DNA of 64,000 nucleotides, taken from Stenogyne calaminthoides (taxonomy: Eukaryota; Streptophyta; Magnoliopsida; Lamiales; Lamiaceae). The stretch covers positions 10,988,085 through 11,052,084 of the forward strand of contig JBBCBC010000033.1 in the NCBI GenBank assembly GCA_037126765.1. The letters are read 5' to 3'. Of the stretch, positions 43,117 to 53,340 are shown one piece after another. The position numbers and the translations under genes are program-made. The notes under the pieces are model-generated. The model saw only the letters and a list, made by a program, of their open reading frames with translations, was not told where the DNA came from and did no database searches. Each line of letters starts with the position of its first letter. The stretch's first letter is position 1.

Positions 43117-45555
43117 TTAATTAGTGAGATCTCTCTCTAAGTTCTCGACAACAAGAGGAGTGATCTGGACGGTGGCAGAAGGTGCAGGTGTGTAGAAGCG
43201 TCTGAGAGCAGTTTCAATTTCCTGTCTTGCCTTTTCTGTAGAAGTTAGAAAATGTTTCCAACCCATATCCAAGTGATTGTTGGTTTTGTCCAAGGATGCC
43301 CAGACACTCTCCAAGAGTACGTATGCGATTGAGCATCTCTGTATCGAATCGAGAGTTTGTCGACCGAGCTTGAGCTTCTCAGCAAGAGGGTATACTAGTT
43401 GCATTACTTCAGCAAGGATGGCATTGTGCATCCCAGCAGTGTGACTTAGTTCCTTGTCAACAAGTTTTGCTTGCTCTTCTTCAAACCGCTTCATCAGATC
43501 TGCTGTGAGCGCTGCGAATTTGTCTTCAAATGCAGCTTGGATCCCATCCTGAATCTTCTTAGAATGATGATCTAGGGTATCAGAGCTCATTTTAGCAGTC
43601 TGTTTAGATGTTGAAGCCTTGCCAAATTGGGTCTCATCTGCAACACCCATTCTTGGTTCATCGACTATTCCCTCATGATCTGTAGGAGGTTGAACGGTTT
43701 CCTCCCTGTTATCAGTAATTCCGAACCTTTCGTGAATCAGCCATTGGATATCGTCGTCTGATGCTAATTCAACAGCACTTTCAATCCCAGCATTGTGTAG
43801 ACATTTCAACTCTAAGTCTACAAAGAAGTCCGATCCCAGAGTTGTCATTAGAATCAGAAGTTCTTCAATGCTCTTCAGTCTAATATCCCTCCAGAACACT
43901 ATCTCTTCTATCTGTTGCTGGATGCTAGGATGTTGATCCAATTCAGGGCATAGATCCAACAGATACTCTTTGATCTGTTGCTTCATTATTCTTACGATGG
44001 GGCTCTCTGGAGCAGGTGAAGCAAGTATTGTTCTGGTGTTGAAAGGATTATGAGAGATGGACACATGATCGTCGACTCTCTCAGGTTCTTGGGACTGGAT
44101 TGGGGATTGGGATGTTTGTTGTTCAGGTTCATTTTCAGCGTGTAGAGGGTGTTCAGTTTCCTGAACGGGTTCATTGATTGGTGGTGTGGGAGATTTTGTT
44201 CTGGGAGGTGAGGGTGAGGGAGAGAAGGTTTTGTGGGGAGAGGGTGGAGGTGAAGATTTCTGAGGAGAGGGTGATGGTGATTTGGAAGTGGGCGTTGGCG
44301 ATCTTGCTCTCTGGAAGATCTTGGTTAGAGGCAGAGAATCAGATGGTGATTCTTCCTCAGATTGCACCACTTCTGTCCTTCTGACGGATTTCTCTCCTTC
44401 TGCTGCGATCATCTGTTCTTCCCGTACTTCTCTGATAGTTGGCTCAGAACGGACTGCTATCTCTTCGTCTGATCTTTCATGCATCAGATCCTCTGTTCTG
44501 CTGGCTTGCTTGGCAGAACTTGGAGCAGTTTTCAGAGGAGACGAGACTCTCTTCTGATGTTTCCGCTGAGCATCTGGTTTCTTGGCCAGATCCTTCCTCT
44601 TCATCCTCTTCTTGTGAATGACCTTTTCCTGCACTTCAGACAATGCAATTGCCTTATCTTTTCCTTTCTTTTCTCCCTTGGGTTTGGGCATATAAGGAGT
44701 TGGATCCTCATCAGCTTGTCCAGGCAGGGACTCATCCTTGCCCAATATGGCCTTGTGCTTTGCTTGATAAATCTTCGCTCCATTCTCGTTCCATTCATAA
44801 TTCTGTGGCAGCTTATCTGACAGAATGATAGAGATTTTGTGTAGGAATGAGCACTTCGAAGATAAGCACACCTCATTGCTCTGGGTCAGCTCGAACTTCC
44901 CGGAGTCTTTTCTAAGTCTTGCTTTGACCATACCCAACCAATCGATGTCTGAAGCCTTCTTGATTATTGCAGCCATTACACTTATCTTGTATGAAGTGAC
45001 CGCATCAAGGCTGTAAGTTGAGCACATGATCACCTTCTGAATGATCTCAAGAAGAAGGCGATACTTTCGTTTCATATAGGAGGCTTTGACGTTAAATCGT
45101 GTTCTCCTTGTTTCTTTGGTCTCAACAAATTTCGGCTTCAAGAAACTCCTTTTCTCCTACTGGCATGTTTGTGTAGGTCTCGGATTGATGCTTCCTCGAG
45201 TTAGTCCGAATATCCTCTGTAGATCGTCATTCGTCACTCAGACTTCAATTCCGCCAACGGAAGAAATCAGGTCAGCATCATTATCTTCATCCCTCTGCAG
45301 ATTGTAAAGAAACTCCAGGGCTTCATGGGTGTGAACGATGTTCTGATGAGTAGAGCAATATCGTTCCAGTCCACACGCTCTTAAGCACTCCAGAATTTCC
45401 AGCGATTCCGGATCTGAGTTGATGTTGAAGACGACGTACTTTTCATCAATGATGTCTTTCTTCATCGATGCAAAATTGCAGTACTTTTTCCCTTGTCCCG
45501 GTCTTGAAACAAGATGTGCCATTTCTTTTGTTGGGAGATCCGAAGATAATGTCAT
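43117..45555 (-). pseudogene. Sirevirus env-like ORF
   Basis: One frame runs from 45555 to 43117 (813 codons) with only two stops (near 45238 and 45145). The last 674 codons are open. The N-terminal part has FNINSDPESLEILECL, EALEFLYNL and VTNDDLQRIFGL, resembling the plant-transposon domain found in Sirevirus env-like proteins. Next come a basic KKGKDKA region, a Ser/Pro-rich stretch (about 44340-44160, repeated SPSP and PPSP) and a C-terminal helical region. I see no clear signal peptide or transmembrane segment, so the name env-like follows position and family usage only. Role unknown. Confidence 0.7.
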
Positions 45556-46250
45556 CCACGTAGATCTGAACCATCAGAATATCTTCTCCATCTTCTATTC
45601 TAAATAAGGTTCTGTCCACTGTTCCTTTAGTGAACCCGCTGTCTGTCAAGAACTGAGAGAGTATATCATACCAAGCTCGAGGAGCTTGTTTCAGTCCTTA
45701 AAGAGCTTTCCTTAAATGGTACACTTGGTTGCCTTTTTCAAAGCCTGGAGGTTGTTCGACATAAACTTCCTCTGCTAGTACCCCGTTTAAGAATGCACTC
45801 TTCACATCCATCTGATACACAGTGAACCCTCTGTGGGAAGCATATGCCAGAAACAACCGAATGGCTTCTAGGCGAGCGACTGGTGCAAAGGTCTCATCAT
45901 AATCAATTCCTTCTGATTGTGAATACCCCTTAACAACAAGTCTTGCCTTATTCCTGGTTATGACATTTTCTCATCTCTCTTGTTCTTGAATACCCACTTT
46001 GTGCCAATTACGTCTTGATGCGTTGGTCTGTCCACCAATTCCCAAACTTGATTTCTCTCGAACTGTTCCAGCTCCTCCTGCATGGCTAGAATCCAGCTTG
46101 CTTCTTGTAGAGCTTCCTCTACTGTGGATGGTTCCTTCATAGACAGATAACAACAGTATATGGCACTTTCACCAATCTGATATCTAGTTTTGACTCTATC
46201 AGATGTGTCTATGATAATCTGATCAGTTGGATGGTGGTAATCCAGTCCTT
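45446..46250 (-). pseudogene. Sirevirus-like reverse transcriptase, truncated
   Basis: Starts with EASWILAMQEELEQFERN and GTKWVFKNKRDEK (46130-45960). Several stops follow, then FRIEDGEDILMVQIYVDD with the catalytic YVDD at about 45560. A few residues later the frame passes into the env-like ORF, so the rest of RT and all of RNase H are deleted. This copy could not make cDNA. Confidence 0.85.
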
Positions 46251-46563
46251 CATTCGATGTAAATCATTTGGAGAACATCATCCATATCTGATAGTTCATT
46301 ACTAGTGATTGAGAGTGGTAAAGGATTATGATCCACTTGATAAGAACATGTCTCAGCTGATGTTGGACTCATCATGTGCTGAAGTCTGTTCATAGGAACT
46401 TCAGAAGTTCCCCCTAAACCAGATGGTTGGTTGATACTCTCTCGGTAATGAACTTCTTCAATCGCAGGGCCAGCGTACCTTTGGGTCCGATTGACTGTTG
46501 AATCAGCAAGATCAAGTTCAGGATGTACACTTTTACGTGTTAAATTTTCTTTCTCCTTGATGC

Positions 46564-47613
46564 TTAACTGATCCATTTTTTGCGTGTCAGGTAACGGTTG
46601 ATCTGGCACGGCTTGTTCTGAGGCAGCTTCTCTTGTTCAGAGGATGTCTCATCAAAGACCACATGGGGTGATTCTTCCACAACTAAAGTTCGTTTGTTGT
46701 AAACTCTGAAAGTCTTGCTGGATGAGGAATATCCTAAGAATATACCCTCATCTGACTTGGCCTCAAAAGTCTTCAACTGACTTTTCCCATTGTTGTGAAT
46801 GAAACATTTGCACCCAAAAACATGGAAGTATGAAACACGAGGTTTTCTGTCTTTCCACAGTTCATAAGGTGTTTTGAAGTGAGTCTTAGTCGAGAACATC
46901 ATTACGAGTATGACATCTTTGTGTTTATTATACTTTTCCTTTAAATGGCTTGGTGTGGCATGTTCATTTAACATAGTGCAAACTTTCCTTGAGAGTTCTG
47001 TTTTTCTCCGATTCGCTACTCCATTTTGTTGTGGCGTTCTTGCAGCTGACGTTTCATGTTGTATACCAAACTCAGTGTAAAAATCAGTAATAAAGGAATT
47101 CAGGAACTCTGTACCTTTATCTGATCTGATCTTTACTATGCTGACACCCTTCTCATTTTGTAGCTTTTCGAGTAGTTCGGGTATCTTAGTCGTTGTCTCG
47201 TTCTTCTTGTGTAAGAATACAACCCAAGTAAACTTGGAATAATCATCCACGATTACAAGAGTATATTTGCGTCCATCGAGATCGATTTGGTGTAATCGGT
47301 CCGAATAAATCCATATGGAGCGATTCAATACTCTCTTTGGATCTTTGGTCCGGTATTCCTTGAATGAGGCTTTAACTTGTTTTCCCTTCGACATGCGGCA
47401 CATGTTTTGATCTGTGGAGAATATCTCATTCGGAAGTCCCTCAACCAAAGACATCCTAGCGATCTTGTTAAGAGTTTTGAAGTTCAGATGACTCAATCTT
47501 TTATGCCAGAGCCAACTGCAACTTTTAGAACTTTTAACAATTAAGCATGTATTCTTGGGGCAACTGTTCCAATCTGCTATGTAGATCGTGCCTTTCCTTG
47601 AACCAGTTAGCAA
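46564..47613 (-). pseudogene. Sirevirus-like integrase
   Basis: An open frame of 349 codons: zinc domain WLWHKRLSHLNF with C...C (NMCRMSKGKQ; one cysteine of the usual pair looks changed), first Asp in VIVDDYSKFTWV, second in KIRSDKGTEF. In the PQQNGV segment the expected catalytic Glu is Asn (GVANRR). The C-terminal motif HVFGCKCFIHNNG and FLGYSS are present. The frame is intact but the missing Glu would abolish strand transfer unless it is a sequence error. Confidence 0.85.
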
Positions 47614-47947
47614 GATTTGTTGAGTGGCTCGATTCCTTATCGCACACTTGTCGCCGAGAACTCAATTTGAATCCGTTGTCGCAGAATTGTGATACTGATA
47701 GTAGATTGTGCTTCAATCCTTCGACATACGAGACTCCAGTTACTTGTACATCATCATTCTATAAGGTTCTGAATCCCTTGGTAAAACCAAAGTTTTCATC
47801 ACCGAAGAGTACACGTGGGCCTTCTTGTTCTTTGTAAGATCTAAGGAGATGTTTGCTTCCTGTCATGTGCCTTGAGCATCCACTATCGATGTACCAGATA
47901 ATTGCTTGTGCACCTCCTTTGTTGGCCAGTCCCACGTGAACCTGCAA
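47614..47947 (-). pseudogene. Sirevirus-like protease
   Basis: WYIDSGCSRHMTG at about 47900-47860 is the copia aspartic protease site (DSG). VSYVEGLKHNLLSVSQFC follows, leading into pre-integrase. One stop near 47757 and a frame change near 47650. Confidence 0.85.
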
Positions 47948-49300
47948 TCAAACCAGGCCTTAGGTACCCCTTTGGAATTGGGTCCTGGGGGGTTAGTGGT
48001 GGATTTAGGGATCCACACAAACAGAGCACTTTTATGAAAATCTGAAAGATTAGAAAGTCTGATTTGTCTCCCATACATATCAACATAATCATACGTCTCT
48101 TTATATGCTTTCTGATTAGTATGATTATTAGTGTGAGCCTTAGATGACTTAGAAGACTTGGGATTTTTCTTTATATTTTGTCTACTTTTAATCCAGTGTG
48201 GCTCAGGTGCAGTAGCCCTAGATCTCTGATTATAAGGGTAGGTACGACTGCTACCATCAAAAGATTCATATCTTTTTGGCATAGGTGGTCTTTGCAGTTT
48301 ACCTATAGCTTGCTTATTAGGCAGCTGACCTTGATTGGGTCTCAGATTAGATTTCCTTCTAATGGGTTGTCTCTTCTGATACCTAATCTGCTGATCAGGT
48401 TGAGGTCTCTTCAGAAGAACTGGGTTCTTCTGTTGATTCCTCGGCTGATGCTTTATCAGTTGGGGTCCATTTATGTTCCCTTTCTGATTAGGCACCTGCC
48501 TTACTTGCTCAGCAGACCTTTTTCCCTTATTAGATACAATTTTAGCTTTTAGTGTATCTTTGTCAGAGACTCATTTGATTACACCCTTCTAAAGTGAATC
48601 AAACGGGGCTTTTGAGGATGTAGAAGGGTTCTCATACCCAATTCCCTTCTTGTTAGTCGACGTTCGAAAATAGGTGTTCATTTCTTGAACGGTTTTAGAT
48701 GATTTTGTGAAAACCTCTATTTTCTTCATGAGACTATCCTCGATGAGATTTAAGACTCTCATGTAGTCGGAATAGCTCATCAAATTTAGCTTGAAGGATT
48801 TTGAAATCATCAGCTTGTTGTTTGTTGATTGCTAGCTGATCTTTGATCTGTTTCTCCTGATCAGAAGATTTAACCTTCAGAACGTTAAGTTCCTCAGTTA
48901 CCTTCTAAGCAGTTTCAGCAGATTTCAGTTCAGTAGCTTTACTGGGAGTGTTCTCTTTAATGAGCTGATTATTTCTGATCCTTAGCTTGTCATTTTCAGC
49001 TTCCACTATTGTATAAGTGTCTATTGCTTCAGAGAGATCATCAAGCAATTGCTCAGAGTAGAGCTGCAAGTCAATCTCTCCAGCAGGTGTGCTAATAATA
49101 GCAGGTGTGGAATTTGAAAGAGCTAAAGGTTTGGAGGTTACCTCAGATTGGTCCTCCTTGGCCATTAGGCAGACTTCATCGTCATCTGAAGAGAATATTA
49201 GATCTTCATGCTCGTGGAAGTCAACAACCTTTGCTATCGAGACGAAGTCTTCTCTGAGATGAGTACCCAGAGTCCTCGAAAGGCGGATAGGAATCATCAA
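47948..49300 (-). pseudogene. gag C-terminus / pre-protease linker of Sirevirus-like element
   Basis: 49300-48905 encodes an acidic segment (DLIFSSDDDEVCLMAKED) and a helical Gln/Glu/Lys-rich stretch, likely coiled coil, typical between Sirevirus nucleocapsid and protease. 48810-48589 and 48495-47863 continue it with a basic, Asn/Gln/Pro-rich region. Several frameshifts. Confidence 0.65.
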
Positions 49301-49315
49301 TTCGGATGTAACCGA

Positions 49316-50525
49316 CTACGGGGCTTTCCCTATCTCGGCGTTGCTCTCTTTTGTTCCGTTTCTCTTCTCTTTCTCTCGGGAGTCCCGGTCGAGGCGTCGG
49401 TCTTTGTAGTGACTGGTTTCTCCGATTGAAGCATGATCCTCGATCTCTGAGAACTTCCCTCTGCCGGGTGGAGTCACCCGTCTGTAGGATCTGTCGGTGA
49501 CTTCCCTTTTCGATAATGTCAGAACACCGCCGAATCTATTATCTCTTCTCTCATCTGCCGGATCATCTCTTTTCTTTTCTTCTGTGATCTCTTGATCATC
49601 GGATCCGGTTCTTTCTCGTGATCCATCGGTTGGCCTCCTGTTTCTTTGATAGTCCTTTGTAGAATCTCCGATACTTACCAAAATTTGAGTATTTGTTCTT
49701 TCAAGTTTCTTGGTAGCGGAGCGTCTGATACCTTGACTTATGATGTTTTCAACGGAGTTCGATGGCCTTCGATCTGCTGCTGGTTGCTTTAAATGCAACT
49801 GATTTAGACGTTGAGGCTTCAGCAGGTGTCTCGTCTTCATCTGCTTGTCCTCTTTCGATTAAATTGAACTCGTGAGCTTTAAGGCTTAGGAACAAGCTGC
49901 TTGACTTCTTTTTTGAAATGTCTTGGCAATCCTTGATTACCGTGACTTTCATGTCCCATTTCTTGGTGAGAGATCTTAAGATCTTGTAGTTGATATCTTT
50001 GTCTGACATCTCTCTACCAAGTTCTCATAGCTTATTGACTGACATGGTGATCCTCCCATCGAGCTCGTTGATGGTCTCGTTGGGCAACATCTTTAATTTT
50101 TCAAACTTCACCAGTTCAACTTGTAGGCGGCTGTCTTTGATCTGATCATTTCCTTCGCAGATCTCAACAAGAGTATCCCACATTGCTTTTGCGGTTTTGA
50201 GATACTTTATCTTCTCTTTGGTGACTTTATCCATTGTCTTCATGATTATATGCCTGGCGATTGTATCTAGAGTGAACAGCTTTCTTTCCTCTTCATCCAT
50301 CAAAATTTGGGCTTTTTTCAAGACAAGACTTTCCGTGGCAAAGTCCGGATCTCCTCCATTCTTTGGGTTGTCGTGGTATATGATGATGGGTCCTCGTTCG
50401 ATGACTTCCATCATTCTCGCCGCTTTTATCGATCCTAGATGGTTGCACATATATATAGCCCAATCTGCATACTCATCAATTGAAAATTTAGGCAAATCAT
50501 GATACATACCAGAGGTATTATCCAT
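49316..50525 (-). pseudogene. Sirevirus-like gag
   Basis: ATG at 50525 (MDNTSGMYHDLPKF). A UBN2-type Gag core runs through TAKAMWDTLVEICEGN and ETINELDGRITM. A stop at 50027-50025 is followed in the same frame by MSDKDINYKILRSL and LFLSLKAHEFNL, characteristic of Sirevirus Gag. A frameshift near 49800 leads into a Ser/Arg-rich nucleocapsid region whose zinc knuckle is not recognisable. Confidence 0.82.
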
Positions 50526-50661
50526 GCTGAGTGATTTTGAAAACGAATGAGTTTTTAAAAACGGTTTTTCAAGATCTGTTCAAATGACCACAAAGATTCT
50601 TCCACAAGAATCGATGATACTCAAAGCCAGTGGTATGTAGAACCACTGCTCTGATACCACT
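50526..50661 (-). other. leader and tRNA-iMet primer site of Sirevirus-like element
   Basis: The minus strand reads TGGTATCAGAGCAGTGG from 50659, two nt inside the right LTR (ends 50662). The gag ATG follows about 130 nt later. Confidence 0.9.
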
Positions 50662-52422
50662 TGTAGGTCCCAAATGGGTTTTGTGAGGGTGGAAGTCTAG
50701 AGGGGAGGGGTGAATAGACTTCCAAAACTTTTCATGCGGATCAAGTGTGAACTGCTGATTACCCGATCAGAGTGCTAGTGTATCAGTTTAGACTGATGTT
50801 CAATCTTACTGAGTGCCTGAGGGCAGATCAGTTTGATATCTGTCAGTTTAACTGAATGGTGCGGAAGCTTGTTTTTACCCGTGTGAAGAACCAGTTTTAT
50901 CAATCAGATTCTTAAGTCAGTTTTTAACAGGTTGACTGAAGTGTCAGACTGATCAGATCAGTTGCTTGGTGTAGACTGGACTTTAACTTTAGAATATGTA
51001 TGCAGTTTAAACTCAGTTGTGTGACTTGTGTAAAGCGATAAGAAAGCAAGTAAATGCACACAAGACGTTTTATAGTGGTTCGGACAAAACCCATCCTACG
51101 TCCACTCTTCCCTTAACACAGGGGAACCTTAACCTACTTTAACCTGCGGGACCTATATCCTTTTCAGGATGGCCGAGATGTTTACCGAGTTCCCACTCAA
51201 GCTTAACCTACGGGACTTATATCCTTTTCAGGATAAGCCGAGATGTTTATCGAGTTCCCACTCTACAACGTAACCAGCGGGACTTATATCCTACAAAGAG
51301 GATAGCCGAGATGTTTATTGAGTTCTCACTCTACACACTTGACCTAACTTGTGTTTGGGTAAAGAATGATTGGGGGTTCCAACTGGAAATCTATCCTGGT
51401 GCTTTAGATAGCCAAAATGCTAGTGGATAGGATTTCTTGCTAAGAACTATGGGATGAACACTCTATGAATAATCTTCAGATGTAGTGTTCTTTGGAGATT
51501 TGCTGTAGCTTTAGCTTCTTTTGCGAAGTCTCCGTGTTTGTTCTTGCATTTTTCACTTGTTGAACCTCTACTTCAAAAATGAAGAATGATTCCATTTTAT
51601 AGACCTCAAAATCAAGAAGCCGTTGGAGAGCAATTTGAATTTTGGGCTATATTAGGTAGGCTGTAGGATATGATTGTGACGTGCTGTGATTTTTGGTGTG
51701 GCCGTCGGCATGATTAGCGCCATTTTTGTCTGCAGCGTCGTATCCCGTATTGTCAGCTCTTTTTGTGCACGTGTCTCTTTCTCCTTGAGCATGAGTGACA
51801 CTTTAAATTTGCCCGTTAGGCGATTGATATTCCTTTTTGGAGAGGATTCGTCTTATGCGGTGTATCTTTTTATTGTCACGGTGTGGTGACTTGATCAAAT
51901 GGCGATCGATCTACCATGTTGAGTCTTTGGTTGCACATTGTCTTAGCTTCAATATATGGAGACTCTCTTTGAAAGTAGGTCTTTGGGTCTTTTGATCTTC
52001 AGGTGTCTCTGAGCCTCAGTGTATTCAGTCGTACTAAGTCTTCAGGTTTGATGTTGAGTCTTCAGGTTTATCTGAGTCTTCAGGTTCATCTGAGTCTTCA
52101 GTGTTATCTGAGTCTTGATTCATCGAGTCTTGAGTTCTTCCGAGTCTTGATGTCTTCTTGTCTTCACGATCTTGACTTCTTATCATCCGATTTGCGCTTA
52201 GTCTTGGATCATCGACCCTCTCCCGGGTCATCGATGCCGACGACCTTACATAATCGAGTTCTCCTCAATATGTGACCTATATTTTACATCACCTATCTAT
52301 ACATTTAAATTTGGTCATCTTATTCGAATCTAAGTCATCGATTACCATTAGTGTCCGACATTTGGTCCTATTACAACCTGTTTTGGAACTTCCATCAAAA
52401 CCAAATTACATATTTCCCAACA
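50662..52422 (-). repeat. 5' LTR of Sirevirus-like element
   Basis: 1761 bp. Same landmarks as the left LTR: three tandem units (about 51130-51345), TATA on minus near 51595, stem-loop at 51074-51106, an array of CTGAGTCTTCAGGTT units (about 52030-52120). The array becomes degenerate (TCTTGA, CATCGA) from about 52120 to 52250. Confidence 0.92.
51074..51106 (-). promoter_or_regulatory. conserved LTR stem-loop, type AGTGG/CCACT (right LTR)
   Basis: Minus strand: AGTGG, ACGTAG, GA(T)...TC inner stem, CGAA, CCACT. Confidence 0.6.
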
Positions 52423-52427
52423 CGGAG

Positions 52428-53340
52428 CATATGCGAACATTTTGTTCGTCAACACTCAGCACCAAATGGAAAAACAAGTTGGGGACTTGAGCAGTTATAT
52501 TGAACCATGTGATCACACCATTATGGGTTTCGGGGAATCTGTAACCCGACCCTATGGTATGATTAGGTTAGGAGTTGAGTTAGAATCAACTCTAAATCCG
52601 GAGATCCGACGAACTAGAATGCTAAATTTTTTTAATCGTCGATGCTCCGTCCACTTATAACGGGTTCCTAGGACGCCCGTTCATCCGGGAATTTAAAGCG
52701 GCCTGTTCTACTTATTATTACTGTGTTAAATTTCCAACACAAGATGGAATGGGTAGCGTAAAAGGAGATCAGAAAAAAGCTCGAGATTGTTTGCTATCAT
52801 GCGCACCAGAAAAACAAAATATCGTTAACATGATGGAGCAAACATGGGAGATCGAAGAATCAAGCCAACAGACAAATACGTTGCCAAAATATCCTTTGAC
52901 GAGCACAAATTTGACGAGCACATCTCCTTACGCGAACACAGGAAGCGCGAACACAGAGTCCAGAATGGTGACTCATGTCCCAGATCTCCCAGATCTAATG
53001 AATATTGATCCGCCAAATGAGCTACCGGACCTAGAACCTCGCATAGGTTTCGAACCTATGGAGGTTGATGACGAACACCGGGGACCCATCGAAGATCCTC
53101 GATGGAAATAAAAAAGAAAACGAGCAACACCTGTCGAACAACTAGTGTCTATCAATATCAATCCGAACAAACCTGAGTTAGAAGTATTCATTGGTTTGGA
53201 ATTACCTGAACCAATTCGAACAGAAATGATTGCTTATCTTCAAGCAAACTTGGGTGTGTTCGCCTGGTCTCACGAGGACATGGTTGGTATGATCCAAAAC
53301 ATGCATGTCACTCCCTTAACCTTGATCCAATACAAACTCC
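52428..53340 (+). pseudogene. gypsy protease (rest) and linker to RT
   Basis: After the insertion the frame resumes with YANILF, the strand following the protease DTG-A motif. A frame change near 52640 leads to FLGRPFIREFKAACSTYY, a conserved gypsy protease end, and a DQKKARDC motif. An acidic Pro-rich linker follows, with a stop at 53109-53111, then FAWSHEDMVGM, the start of RT, before a frameshift near 53330. Confidence 0.8.

Larger units (their letters stand above)
40064..52422 (-). mobile_element. Sirevirus-like Ty1/copia element, 12.4 kb
   Basis: LTRs at 40064-41794 and 50662-52422, TGTAGGTCCC...CCCAACA read on plus, so TGTTGGGAAATAT on the element strand. Perfect target duplication CGGAG (40059-40063, 52423-52427). 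tRNA-iMet primer site beside the right LTR, polypurine tract beside the left. Order on minus: gag, protease, integrase, RT, then two extra ORFs before the 3' LTR. A large env-like ORF after pol is the Sirevirus hallmark. RNase H is missing and pol is broken. Confidence 0.92.

Noticed and set aside
43992..44876. Plus-strand and minor-frame ORFs over the env-like gene
   Set aside because: Shadows of the long minus-strand frame.
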